Positions 25,591 through 34,210 of a DNA stretch of 45,891 nucleotides are shown here, in pieces. The notes under the pieces are model-generated. The model saw nothing but the letters and a program-made list of their open reading frames with translations, was not told where the DNA came from and made no database searches. A program made the position numbers and the translations under genes. Position 1 is the first letter of the stretch. Each line of letters begins with the position of its first letter. Source of the DNA: Arthrobacter sp. Br18 (lineage in GTDB: Bacteria > Actinomycetota > Actinomycetes > Actinomycetales > Micrococcaceae); contig NZ_KI914857.1 of the NCBI RefSeq assembly GCF_000520555.1, forward strand, positions 13,774 to 59,664, written 5' to 3'.

Positions 25591-26801
25591 AGCAGGTCCT
25601 CCATGAGGTCGAGCCGGGCCTCGATGTCCTCGGACCAGCTCGGCGAACACGTGCGGAAGGGTTCACCCAGGCGGCTGAGGAGGTGAAAGACCACCCAGGG
25701 AAGAACCTCGTCGCGGCTGACGTCGCGGAGGCCTGTGCTGTAACCGGTGAGCATCGCCGCTGTCAGCGGGAGCGTGAGGACATCGGGGACCCGGCTGGTG
25801 GGAGGCATCCGGAGAAGCTCGGCGGCCGCGAAGCTTCCCAGGTCGGACGCTGCCGCCCCGTAGGTGCATCGGTCGAGGTCGGTCAGCCGGATGGTGGAAC
25901 CGTCGACGAGCACCTGGTCGGCCGAGAAGTCGCCGTGGATCAGCGCGGCGTGCCCGGGCCTGCGCAGAAGGGGTTCGAGGGCGGCGTGCAGGTTCCCGAG
26001 CCGTCCCGCCAGCGGCGGAACAAGGGTGGAGTTCCGCGCCACCAGGTGCGCCAGCGCTGCGGCCGGAGCATGCCGGCCCTGGCTCGCGGAGGCGGGGGGC
26101 TGTGCGTGCAGCAGTGCCAGAGCCCGTCCCGCCGCGAGGGCGGGCGCGCTGATGGAAAGCCGGTGGTCCGCGTCGGGTGCCTGCGTACTGAGGTCGCCGC
26201 TGCCGAACCAGGGGAAGTACCGCAGGTGCGCGGAGTGCGGGAGTCCTGCCGGCTTCACCTGGCCGAGCACGGGCACTCCGTCGTCGGCAAGCCGTTCGAG
26301 CAGCGCCGCATGCGCCCGGTGTGCTGAACCTGCCTTGCAGACCATGCGGTCCGTTCCCTGCCCGATAGTGAAGACCACCCGCCGATGCGGATTGTAGTTG
26401 AGGACCAGGCCGTCCTCAAGGAGACCTGCTCCTCCAAGCTCCCGGAAGGGCAGCAGGGTCTTGTACAAGCGCGGATCCAGCTCAATCGGTCCTGACAGCA
26501 GGACATCGCCGGGTATTCCGGCACGCTGGAAGGTCTCGAGCACGACGCCGGACTCCGCCGCACGGCGTTGGGTTTTCTCGGCCTTGACGCCTTTCCCCGG
26601 GGGGTACGCGGTGAGCCAGCGGATACCGCCGTCGTCCTCCCGCAGTCGCGCCACCACCGACACTCCAGGCTTGTGGCGGAGGCGGTCCACCCGTACCGGG
26701 CGACCGGCCAGTGTACTGAGCAGGCCCGGATCGAACATCACGCCGAGCGCGGGCAGGGCGGGGTCGACCGCGGCCAGTCGGCTGGTTCCCAGGGTTCTCA
26801 T
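25584..26801 (-). CDS. APH-like phosphotransferase (first kinase of the operon)
   Basis: A 405-aa protein with the C-terminal half of a choline/aminoglycoside kinase. The catalytic loop is ALIHGDFSADQVLV (Asp291, with Gln296 where Asn is usual) and the metal site is LTDLDRC (Asp308-Asp310), followed by the DLGSFAAAELL helix. The N-terminal half (residues 1 to about 200) shows the nucleotide-binding lobe only weakly. ATG 26801 overlaps the ABC transporter stop (ATGA). It is distinct in sequence from the following kinase, so the two probably act on different substrates. The role is inferred from context. Confidence 0.8.
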   Translation of the reverse strand: MRTLGTSRLAAVDPALPALGVMFDPGLLSTLAGRPVRVDRLRHKPGVSVVARLREDDGGIRWLTAYPPGKGVKAEKTQRRAAESGVVLETFQRAGIPGDVLLSGPIELDPRLYKTLLPFRELGGAGLLEDGLVLNYNPHRRVVFTIGQGTDRMVCKAGSAHRAHAALLERLADDGVPVLGQVKPAGLPHSAHLRYFPWFGSGDLSTQAPDADHRLSISAPALAAGRALALLHAQPPASASQGRHAPAAALAHLVARNSTLVPPLAGRLGNLHAALEPLLRRPGHAALIHGDFSADQVLVDGSTIRLTDLDRCTYGAAASDLGSFAAAELLRMPPTSRVPDVLTLPLTAAMLTGYSTGLRDVSRDEVLPWVVFHLLSRLGEPFRTCSPSWSEDIEARLDLMEDLLW

Positions 26802-28621
26802 TCGGGCCCTCCTCCGGGAAAGCCGGCGAGACGGACGTCCTCGGTGGTCTCCTCGCGCGCCCAGGCTGCGAACATCGGGTCCTTTCTCAGTTCGTCGGGG
26901 GTTCCCTCGAGAAGTACGCGCCCGTCCTGCAGCCAGACGATGCGGTCGGAATCGAGGGCCACGGACGGCTCGTGCGTGATGGTGATGGTGGTGCGGCCGC
27001 GCGTCAGGGTGGCAAGGCCGGCGAGGACCTCCGCCCGTGACTCCTGGTCGAGCCCCGTGGTCATCTCGTCGAGGATGACGACGGGAGCGTCGCGCAGCAA
27101 CGCCCTCGCGATGGCGATGCGCTGGCGCTCTCCGCCGGAGAGCGTTCCGCCGCGCTCGCCGACCACGGTGTCATACCCGTCCGCGAACGCCGAGACGAAT
27201 TCGTGGACGTGGGCGAGCTGGGCGGCGGATTCCACCTCGAAGTCGGTGGCATCGACCCGTCCGTACCGGATGTTCTCCCGGATGGTTCCGGTGAAGAGGA
27301 CGGAATCCTGGAGGACGAGGCTCACATTGGCGCGCAGGGAGGCCAACGTGACCGAGCGGAGATCCCTGCCGTCGAGCTGGACCGAGCCGGAGAGGGGATC
27401 CATCATCCGGACCATAAGTGACACGAGTGTGGATTTTCCCGATCCGGACGGTCCCACCACGGCGGTCCTGCGACCACCGAGGAAGCTCAGCGAGACATCC
27501 TTCAGCACGGGAGCGGCATCGGCGTAGCCCGCGGTCACGTTCCGGAGCTCCACGTCGCCCCACACCTTGCCGAGAGGCATGGCGCCGTCGGCGTCCCGAA
27601 TATCGACCTGCTCGTCGAGGAGGTCAGCGACCCGCTCTCCCGACGCGGTGGCCCTGGCAATCCGGCCGGTGTACTTCGCAAGGTCCCGCAGCGGCTTCAT
27701 GGAGGTTTTCAGGTACATCAGGAAGAGCACGAGGTCCCCGGGGGTCATGGCACCCTGAACCACGCGCCAGCCGCCGCCGGCCAGGACGACGGCGGTCGCG
27801 AACCCGACGATCACGTCGGTGCGCCGCTCCAACGCCGCGGCAAGCCGCCGCGACTGCACTCCGTCCCGAAGGGTCTTCTCGTTGCTGGCGCCGAACCGGT
27901 CGGCGAGCGTCGCCTCGAGGCCGTACGTCTGCACCACCCGAATGGCACCGAGGCTTTCCTGCGCCGTGTTGGCGAGTGCCCCTTCGCCTTTGCGGGTACG
28001 CCGTGCCGCCACGGTGATCTTGCCCGTGCTGAGTCGGGACAGCAGGAGGAACGAGGCGCAGGCGAGGACGACCACGAGTGCCAGCAGCGGGTCCAGCCAG
28101 AACATGACGCCGGCCATCGCGAGCAGGGTGATGCAGTTGGCGAGCAGGGGCAGGCCCGCGCTGACCCCCACTTCCTGGAGCCGCCCGACGTCGCCCACCA
28201 GTCTCTGCACCGTGTCGCCGGTGCGCGCGGAGGAATGGTACCGGGCCGACAGCGACTGGACGTGGCTGAACACCCGACCCCGCAGTTCGGTCGCCACCCG
28301 TGAACCGGTCAGGGCGAAGGCCACCGTGGCGAGGAAGTTGCAGAGCGCGCGGAGCCCGGTGATCAGCACCAGTGCACCGCCGCAGGCCAGCAGGAGGGAG
28401 GGTGTGGCCAGCGGTCCGGTGCCCGCGAGTTCGGCTCCGAGGCTCCGCGTGATGGCGTCCACCACGAATTTCACGGGCCAGGGCTCGAGCACCCGGAAAG
28501 CCACCTCGAAAAGGAGCGCGAGGACGCCACCGCCCATGAGGATCCGATGGCGCCCCAGATGGGGTCGAAGAATGCCGAGCGTCCGACGAAGCGGTTGCTG
28601 CTGCACGCCCTTGGTCTTCAT
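26798..28621 (-). CDS. ABC exporter, fused permease and ATPase
   Basis: A 607-aa half-transporter that acts as a homodimer in the membrane. The transmembrane domain (residues about 25-325, six helices) contains FEVAFRVLEPWPVKFVVDAI. The ATPase domain has Walker A GPSGSGKST (about 390-398), signature LSGGE (494-498) and Walker B VVILDE (514-519, catalytic Glu519). It is of the type exporting lipids or glycoconjugates. ATG 28621 overlaps the upstream glycosyltransferase stop (ATGA) and is preceded by GGAAGGGA. It probably exports or flips the product made by the three upstream glycosyltransferases. Confidence 0.92.
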   Translation of the reverse strand: MKTKGVQQQPLRRTLGILRPHLGRHRILMGGGVLALLFEVAFRVLEPWPVKFVVDAITRSLGAELAGTGPLATPSLLLACGGALVLITGLRALCNFLATVAFALTGSRVATELRGRVFSHVQSLSARYHSSARTGDTVQRLVGDVGRLQEVGVSAGLPLLANCITLLAMAGVMFWLDPLLALVVVLACASFLLLSRLSTGKITVAARRTRKGEGALANTAQESLGAIRVVQTYGLEATLADRFGASNEKTLRDGVQSRRLAAALERRTDVIVGFATAVVLAGGGWRVVQGAMTPGDLVLFLMYLKTSMKPLRDLAKYTGRIARATASGERVADLLDEQVDIRDADGAMPLGKVWGDVELRNVTAGYADAAPVLKDVSLSFLGGRRTAVVGPSGSGKSTLVSLMVRMMDPLSGSVQLDGRDLRSVTLASLRANVSLVLQDSVLFTGTIRENIRYGRVDATDFEVESAAQLAHVHEFVSAFADGYDTVVGERGGTLSGGERQRIAIARALLRDAPVVILDEMTTGLDQESRAEVLAGLATLTRGRTTITITHEPSVALDSDRIVWLQDGRVLLEGTPDELRKDPMFAAWAREETTEDVRLAGFPGGGPE

Positions 28622-29763
28622 GGTGTCCCTTCCAGCGAAATTCCTGCGATGATGCGCTGCAGTACACCGTCCCAGCTGTAGCCCGCGGTGGCCATGCGGC
28701 GGGTGGCGCCCGACATCGCCGCGCGGGCCACCGGCGCACCGGCCAGGCCGTCGATCGCAGCGGCCAGGCCGGCCGGCTGGGACGGCTCGACGAGGATCCC
28801 GGTGACTCCGTGGTCGAGGATGGACGGGACCTGACCCACCCTGGAGGCGATCACCGGCAGGCCGGCCGCACAGTACTCGTAGATTTTCAGCGGCGAGAAG
28901 TACTGGTCCTCCGCGCTTCCCGACGCCGGATAGGGAGCAGCCGCGAGGGCACACCCTGCCAGAGCCGCAGGAATACCCTCGGGGGGCAATGCCCCGGTGA
29001 ACTCAACCGCGACGTCCCGGTCCGCAGCCAATCGGCGAAGCGCGGGCCCTTCGGGTCCGTCTCCCACGATTTTCAGTGCCCATCCACCTGCGGACACGGC
29101 TTTGGCTTCGATGAGGACGTCCACGCCGTGCCAGGGCTTGAGGGTTCCGACGAACACCACCACCGGCGGCCCCCCTGCTTCGGGAGCGGGGCGGATGCGT
29201 TCCACGTTGACGCCGTTGGGCACCACCCGCACCTTTCCCTGGTCCTCGTGGGGAACGCGGTCTCGAATCCAGCGGGCTACGGGTGACGAGACGCACACGA
29301 CCCGGGTTGCCCCGGCAACCTGGCGGCGCAGGGCATCCTGGGCCGCAGGTTCATCGTGCAGCGTCCGGTGCATCCGCTGTTCGTCGATCAGCGGCGCGTT
29401 GACCTCGAGGAAGCCGGGTATGCCGAGGGCCGCCGTGACGCGGGCCAGGGAATCGCTGAAGAGTGAGTACCGTTCATACACCACTGTTGTCCCCGCCGCG
29501 ATGGCCTGCTGTGCCAGGTCGGCGGCGGCGTCCGCCTGGAAGCTTTCGCGCTGGGGACCATTGCCCTTCGGGATGCGGTGCACCACTACCGGAACGTCGG
29601 CGAGGTCGGACGGGACGTCGTCGCCGGTGCGCGTGCAGTACAGCGTGACCTCAGCGCCAAGCGCACGCCAGCTCCGGATCATCTCCTGCACGTGCACCGA
29701 GGCTCCCTTGGTTCCGAACACCGGCACCCCGGGGTCGATGCAGAAGTACGCCATCCGGATCAT
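28618..29763 (-). CDS. GT4-family glycosyltransferase
   Basis: Cytosolic retaining glycosyltransferase of 381 aa. The N-terminal acceptor half contains GTKGASVHVQEMIRSWRALGAEVTL, and the C-terminal donor half has VVFVGTLKPWHGVDVLIEA and the E-x7-E type SPLKIYEYCAAGLPVIASRVG. It is the third gene of the operon, with ATGA overlaps at both ends. The donor and acceptor sugars cannot be assigned. A divergent UDP-glucose dehydrogenase makes UDP-glucuronate a possible donor for one of the three transferases. Confidence 0.9.
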   Translation of the reverse strand: MIRMAYFCIDPGVPVFGTKGASVHVQEMIRSWRALGAEVTLYCTRTGDDVPSDLADVPVVVHRIPKGNGPQRESFQADAAADLAQQAIAAGTTVVYERYSLFSDSLARVTAALGIPGFLEVNAPLIDEQRMHRTLHDEPAAQDALRRQVAGATRVVCVSSPVARWIRDRVPHEDQGKVRVVPNGVNVERIRPAPEAGGPPVVVFVGTLKPWHGVDVLIEAKAVSAGGWALKIVGDGPEGPALRRLAADRDVAVEFTGALPPEGIPAALAGCALAAAPYPASGSAEDQYFSPLKIYEYCAAGLPVIASRVGQVPSILDHGVTGILVEPSQPAGLAAAIDGLAGAPVARAAMSGATRRMATAGYSWDGVLQRIIAGISLEGTP

Positions 29764-31079
29764 GATGCTCCCACCGGCAGATCATCGCGCCGTTCGGCAG
29801 TCCCGGCGGGCCCGGAAGTCCCGGCAGGGCCGGACGGCACGACGCGGGGCCGGCCGTGCCCCGCCGTCAGCTGCCGCAACCGGTTCGACTGCACTTCCGC
29901 ATCGAAGCACCGCTCGATCAGTGCGCGTGCAGCGCTCGCGGTTCCCTCCCGGTCGAAGGAGTCCGACGCCGAGAAGCGAAGCGCCCGAACCAGATCAGCG
30001 GTTCCGCCGGAGCGGACCAGCAGGCCGGTTCTGCGTCCTGCGGCGTCCGTCATCACCTCAGGTATTCCCGTGACATCGCTCGCGATGCAGGGTACGCCGG
30101 TGGCCATGGCCTCGAGCAGCACGGTAGGCAGTCCGTCCATGTTGCCGTCCTCGCCGACTATGCACGGAGCCACGAAGACGTCCGCCCACCGGAGTAGTTC
30201 GACCACCTCCTGTTGTGTCCGCGGCCCCAGCAGGGTGACGCAGTCCGAAAGCCCGAGGTGGTGGATTTTCTGCTCGAGCTCCTCCTGCAGTTGGCCGCCG
30301 CCGGCAATCCGGATGTCGAGGCCCATCCCGCCGCCGGTCAGTTCCGCTGCGGCGTCGAGGAGGAGGGAAAAGCCCTTCTTCTCGACAAGTCTGCCCACGG
30401 CGACGACACGGAACGGCTCCCGAGGTGCGGAAGGGGTGGAGTAGGCAAAGCGGGCGAGTTCCAGCCCGTTGTAGACGCGGTGGATGGACGGTGCCCGGTC
30501 CGGAGCCAGGCCGCTGAGGAAAGCGAGGTTGAAATCACTGACCGTGACCACATGGTGCGCCTGCTCGATCAGACCGATCAGGGTGGGCTGGTCCACCTCG
30601 TCGTGGAAGATGTCCTTGGCATGCGCTGTGAAGGAGAAGGGGATGCCGGTCAGTGCCGACGCAATACGGGCCGTGCGCGCGGCGACCGAGCCGAAGTGGG
30701 CGTGCGCGTGGGTGATGCCGCGGCTGCTGAAGAGTGTCGCGAGCTCGATTCCCTGATGAACATCGACGGGATCCATCCCGACCAGGCTGGGTAGGAGGGC
30801 GGCGAAGCGTTGTCCGAAGTCCGGGATCACGCTGGAGGCTTCCGCCATCATCACCCACCCCTCGCTGAGTTTCGCGGGTTTCGTCACATACGTCACCGGG
30901 GCCTGGACCCGTGCCAGCTCGGGGTGGAAGCGCGGATCCACGGGGGCCCTGAGCGAGAAGATCTCGAGCTCCTCCCCGGACGCCTCACGAGCGAGGATCT
31001 CGGTCACGATGAAGGTCTCGGAAAAGCGCGGGTAGATCTTCAGTACGTATGCGATGCGGGAGGGGCTAGACGGCTTCAC
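29760..31079 (-). CDS. GT4-family glycosyltransferase, exopolysaccharide type
   Basis: A 439-aa retaining glycosyltransferase. Family marks are VLKIYPRFSETFIVTEI at the N-terminus, SFTAHAKDIFHDEVD, AVGRLVEKKGFSLLLDA, and the donor-site GLPTVLLEAMATGVPCIASDVTG. It resembles colanic-acid or exopolysaccharide transferases. The C-terminal tail holds the small tandem repeat SGPAGTSGPAGT. It starts with GTG at 31079 inside the previous gene (14-nt overlap) and ends in an ATGA overlap, so expression is strongly coupled. Confidence 0.9.
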   Translation of the reverse strand: MKPSSPSRIAYVLKIYPRFSETFIVTEILAREASGEELEIFSLRAPVDPRFHPELARVQAPVTYVTKPAKLSEGWVMMAEASSVIPDFGQRFAALLPSLVGMDPVDVHQGIELATLFSSRGITHAHAHFGSVAARTARIASALTGIPFSFTAHAKDIFHDEVDQPTLIGLIEQAHHVVTVSDFNLAFLSGLAPDRAPSIHRVYNGLELARFAYSTPSAPREPFRVVAVGRLVEKKGFSLLLDAAAELTGGGMGLDIRIAGGGQLQEELEQKIHHLGLSDCVTLLGPRTQQEVVELLRWADVFVAPCIVGEDGNMDGLPTVLLEAMATGVPCIASDVTGIPEVMTDAAGRRTGLLVRSGGTADLVRALRFSASDSFDREGTASAARALIERCFDAEVQSNRLRQLTAGHGRPRVVPSGPAGTSGPAGTAERRDDLPVGAS

Positions 31080-32298
31080 ATGAGGTCCAATCCTCGAGGG
31101 GGCGGTTTACCCCGGACATGCGAACCTGCAGCAGATCCGCCGCCAGTCCGCCCACCGCTTCAAGACCGGCAAGATCAACTGCCGATCGGTCGACGTCGGA
31201 GCCTGCCACGGAGCTGAACCACCTGCTCAGCTCTGCCGGGGTGAATTCCGCAGGCTGACACACATCCACGAGGTCGTGGCGGGCCAGCGACTCGGCACGG
31301 ATCAACTGCTCACGCCTCGGGCTAATACGCGGCACGATCAGGGCGGGAGTGCTGGTGCTCAGAATCTCGCACACCGAGTTGTACCCTCCCATGGAGACGA
31401 TGGCCGAGGCTTCCTTGATCTCCGCCAGCGCGTCCCGCACGGCCCCGAGCACCCGGGTGCGGGGGCCCGCCGCCTGTTCTATCCGGACGCGATGTTCCTT
31501 CGGCATCTGCGGGCCGGTGATGATGAGGTGCTCATACGTCTCGGGCAGCGTGGCCCGGGCCGCAGTGAGCAGGACGTCGAGACCGTCCGATCCGCCGCCG
31601 GCCAGGGTGAGCAGGTAGGGCTTCCGTGCGCCGCTGGTGCGTCGTCGCGACACCCGGCCGGCGGAGAGATACCCCGAATAACGCACCAGCGGGCTGAGCT
31701 GCAGAGGTATCTCGCCGGTCCGCACCGGATCGTGGAAGCCGGGGTCTCCGTAGACCCAGAGCGCATCGAAGGCGCTGGCGAGACTGTCGAGGTTGCCAAG
31801 GTTCTTCCATTCCCGCTTTGCGACGCTCGGGCTGTCGAGAACCTCGCGCAGGCCGAGCACTACCCGGCAGGCGGGCCGCGCTGCGCGGAGCCCGGCCAGC
31901 GCCTGCTTGAGCTCGCCGTCGATGCCGAATGCATGACGGTCCACGATCACGAGGTGCGGCTTGAACCCGGCGAGCACGGCATCGATCAGGGAGGACCGCA
32001 GGCGGACGAGTTTTTTCTGGCCGATCGACAGGTGGCGGGGGATGTAGCCGTCAGCCCCCTTGCGAACGCCCGGCAGCACCACCCAGTCCCAGCCTTCGGG
32101 GATGTCGAAGCGCGGTGCATGCGATTCTCCGGTGACCAGCAGTCCGGTAACAGTGCGGCCGGAGAGCTCCGGAAGCGTTGCCGCCAGCGCATGCGCAATC
32201 GCGAGGTTACGCCGGGTATGCCCCAATCCCTGTGAATCATGGGAGTAGAGGACTACCCGGATTTCTTTTTCACGGGGTGTGCTCTGGTGCGCCTTCAT
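31066..32298 (-). CDS. GT28/MurG-like glycosyltransferase, first gene of operon
   Basis: A 410-aa protein with a GT-B fold resembling the predicted transferases of COG4671 and the MurG C-terminal domain. The N-terminus reads YSHDSQGLGHTRRNLAIAHA and the donor-binding half contains LTLAGGGSDG, IITGPQM and SAIVSMGGYNSVCEILS followed by PALIVPR. It is first of the operon; AGGAG lies upstream of ATG 32298. It diverges from the UDP-glucose dehydrogenase gene across the ATGAGA/TCTCAT box array. The sugar donor is unknown. Confidence 0.85.
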   Translation of the reverse strand: MKAHQSTPREKEIRVVLYSHDSQGLGHTRRNLAIAHALAATLPELSGRTVTGLLVTGESHAPRFDIPEGWDWVVLPGVRKGADGYIPRHLSIGQKKLVRLRSSLIDAVLAGFKPHLVIVDRHAFGIDGELKQALAGLRAARPACRVVLGLREVLDSPSVAKREWKNLGNLDSLASAFDALWVYGDPGFHDPVRTGEIPLQLSPLVRYSGYLSAGRVSRRRTSGARKPYLLTLAGGGSDGLDVLLTAARATLPETYEHLIITGPQMPKEHRVRIEQAAGPRTRVLGAVRDALAEIKEASAIVSMGGYNSVCEILSTSTPALIVPRISPRREQLIRAESLARHDLVDVCQPAEFTPAELSRWFSSVAGSDVDRSAVDLAGLEAVGGLAADLLQVRMSGVNRPLEDWTSCEAV

Positions 32299-32350
32299 TG
32301 ACCTGATCTCCTGCCCTGGTATCTCTGGTTTCCCATTCAGTCAGGCCCGG

Positions 32351-32424
32351 ATGAGACGAGAGTGAACCGTTGATGAGAGAGCTCTCATGAGATAGTTCTC
32401 ATCCGGCTCTCGCAGGGGTCTCAT
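32351..32424. promoter_or_regulatory. Symmetric array of ATGAGA/TCTCAT boxes
   Basis: ATGAGA starts at 32351, 32373 and 32387; TCTCAT ends at 32388, 32402 and 32424. All pair around one centre between 32387 and 32388 (each pair sums to 64775). Two units are visible: ATGAGAG-AG-CTCTCAT (32373-32388) and ATGAGA-TAGT-TCTCAT (32387-32402), with outer half-sites 22 nt further out. The array lies between the glycosyltransferase operon and ugd and covers the expected -35 of the ugd promoter. It is probably a cooperative regulator site. Confidence 0.65.
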
Positions 32425-32446
32425 TGTGGAATTCCTAGAATCGAAC

Positions 32447-33793
32447 ATGGAAGCTATCCCAACCCCAGGACCGACCCCGATGCGCATCTCCGTGATCGGC
32501 TGCGGCTACCTCGGCGCGGTCCATGCAGCCTGCATGGCGAAACTCGGCCATGACGTGGTGGGCGTCGATGTCGACAAATCCAGAATCGCTGAGCTGCAGG
32601 AGGGCCGTGCACCCTTCTTCGAGCCCGGGCTGCCCGAATTGCTGGAGGAGGTCCTCCTGGCGGGGCGGCTGAAGTTCAGCTCCACCATGGCCGATATCAA
32701 GGGAAGCCAGGTCCACTTCCTGTGCGTGGGCACTCCGCAGCGGAAGGGCGAGTACGCCGCCGACCTGAGCCACGTCGACGCCGCGTTCAACGGACTGCTG
32801 GACTCCGTGGAGCCGGGGAACGTGATCGTCGGCAAATCAACGGTACCCGTCGGTACCGCCGCGAGACTGGCGGACCTTCTGCACGAGCAGCACCCGGACG
32901 CGGTGCTCGCGTGGAATCCCGAATTCCTCCGCGAAGGCTTTGCGGTCAAGGACACGCTTCATCCCGACCGTTTCGTGTACGGCGTGCCGCCGGGCGACAG
33001 TGGGGCAAGAGCCACGGCTGTCCTCGATGGGGTCTACGCGGCATCACTGGCGGAAGGCACCCGGCGCCTCACCGCGGACTATGCGACGGCGGAGCTGGTG
33101 AAGGCCGCAGCCAACTCGTTCCTCGCCACGAAGATCTCCTTCATCAACGCCATGGCCGTGGTGTGCGACGCCGCAGGCGCGGACGTCACACTGCTTGCCG
33201 ACGCCATCGGGATGGACGAGCGCATCGGACGGAAGTTCCTGAACGCCGGCATCGGCTTCGGTGGAGGCTGCCTGCCGAAGGACATCCGCGCTTTTATGGC
33301 CCGCGCCGGGGAACTGGGTGCGGATCAGGCGCTGACCTTCCTCCGCGAAGTCGACGACATCAACGTGCGCCGCCGTATCCGGGTGGTGGAGCTCACGCGC
33401 ACGCTGGTGGGCGGCTCCCTGCTGGGCAAGCGCATCACCGTACTGGGCGCGGCCTTCAAACCCGACAGCGACGACGTCCGGGACTCGCCGGCACTGAGCA
33501 TCGCCGCACAGCTGCAGCTGCAGGGCGCGGAGGTGACAGTGACAGACCCCGAAGCACTCGGGAATGCCCGTCGCCGCTTCCCTGAGCTGACCTACGAACC
33601 CGGCCTCGACGCTGCGATGGACAAGGCCGACGCCCTGCTGCTGCTCACCGAGTGGGACGCATACCGCGCGTTGTCGCCCGCTGCAGCAGGAGCCCTCGTT
33701 CGAAGCAGGAACATCCTCGACGGGCGCAACGTGCTGGATGCCGGCCACTGGCGGAGCGCCGGCTGGAACTACCAGGGCATCGGGCGGCCGTAG
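32447..33793 (+). CDS. ugd: UDP-glucose 6-dehydrogenase
   Basis: Oxidises UDP-glucose to UDP-glucuronate with two NAD+. About 448 aa. The N-terminal Rossmann fold starts VIGCGYLGAVHAACMAKLGH; the catalytic Cys275 lies in GFGGGCLPKD with NSFLATKISFINA upstream; and the C-terminal domain contains GAAFKPDSDDVRDSPAL. I chose ATG 32447 because TAGAAT (32436-32441) lies 5 nt before it, a leaderless arrangement; ATG 32480, where homologs usually begin (MRISVIGCGYLG), is a good alternative. It diverges from the glycosyltransferase operon and probably supplies its uronic acid donor. Confidence 0.9.
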   Translation: MEAIPTPGPTPMRISVIGCGYLGAVHAACMAKLGHDVVGVDVDKSRIAELQEGRAPFFEPGLPELLEEVLLAGRLKFSSTMADIKGSQVHFLCVGTPQRKGEYAADLSHVDAAFNGLLDSVEPGNVIVGKSTVPVGTAARLADLLHEQHPDAVLAWNPEFLREGFAVKDTLHPDRFVYGVPPGDSGARATAVLDGVYAASLAEGTRRLTADYATAELVKAAANSFLATKISFINAMAVVCDAAGADVTLLADAIGMDERIGRKFLNAGIGFGGGCLPKDIRAFMARAGELGADQALTFLREVDDINVRRRIRVVELTRTLVGGSLLGKRITVLGAAFKPDSDDVRDSPALSIAAQLQLQGAEVTVTDPEALGNARRRFPELTYEPGLDAAMDKADALLLLTEWDAYRALSPAAAGALVRSRNILDGRNVLDAGHWRSAGWNYQGIGRP

Positions 33794-33837
33794 CTCACCC
33801 GTAGCCCGGAACGCACGCCGCATGCCAGACTGGGCAC

Positions 33838-34179
33838 ATGCTCGTAGCCTTCTCGATCGCCCCGTCCGGATCCTCCGACCTGTCCCGCGGGAACCCCGAC
33901 GGCTCGGTGCACGACGCCGTGGCCGCAGCCGTCGCCGTCGTGCGGGAATCGGGCCTTCCCAACTCCACGGATTCCATGTTCACCACCATCGAGGGCGAGT
34001 GGGACGAGGTGATGGCGGTGGTGAAGCACGCCACGGAGGCGGCGGGTCGCTACGGCAGCCGCGTTTCACTGGTGCTGAAGGCCGACATCCGGCCCGGGTA
34101 TTCAGGGGAGCTGACCGGAAAGCTCGAGCGCATGGAAGCAGCCATTGCGGAGCAGGAACAGTACGAGGGCCACTCCTGA
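33838..34179 (+). CDS. Thiamine-binding/MTH1187-family protein
   Basis: A 113-aa cytosolic protein of the YkoF/MTH1187 type, which bind thiamine-related compounds; the role of this one is unproven. Typical features are MLVAFSIAPSG at the start, DAVAAAVAVVRESGLP, FTTIEGEWDEVMAVVK and SLVLKADIRPG. CAGACT (33826-33831) lies 6 nt before the ATG, so the message is probably leaderless. No TPP-riboswitch-like leader is seen. It is followed 14 nt later by the GNAT gene. Confidence 0.8.
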   Translation: MLVAFSIAPSGSSDLSRGNPDGSVHDAVAAAVAVVRESGLPNSTDSMFTTIEGEWDEVMAVVKHATEAAGRYGSRVSLVLKADIRPGYSGELTGKLERMEAAIAEQEQYEGHS

Positions 34180-34180
34180 C

Positions 34181-34210
34181 GCAGCAGCACCTCATGCAGC
34201 AGCACCTCAT
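34181..34210 (+). repeat. 15-nt perfect tandem repeat at a start codon
   Basis: GCAGCAGCACCTCAT occurs at 34181-34195 and again at 34196-34210. The unit length is a multiple of three and the start ATG of the acetyltransferase lies across the junction (34194-34196). It may have arisen by slippage. Confidence 0.7.

Noticed and set aside
24541-26801. Antibiotic resistance by the two APH-like kinases
   Set aside because: The fold is shared with many metabolic kinases, and the operon context with glycosyltransferases and an exporter points to biosynthesis.
28622-28954. N-terminal extension of the ABC exporter
   Set aside because: It overlaps the glycosyltransferase gene; a ribosome site and an ATGA junction place the start at 28621.
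33794-33837. Possible TPP riboswitch before the thiamine-binding-like gene
   Set aside because: Only 44 nt lie upstream and a -10 hexamer sits at the start, so there is no room for an aptamer.
33738-34193. Extended acetyltransferase frame reaching back over the thiamine-binding-like gene
   Set aside because: The overlap is with a recognisable gene in another frame; the acetyltransferase fold begins after the tandem repeat.
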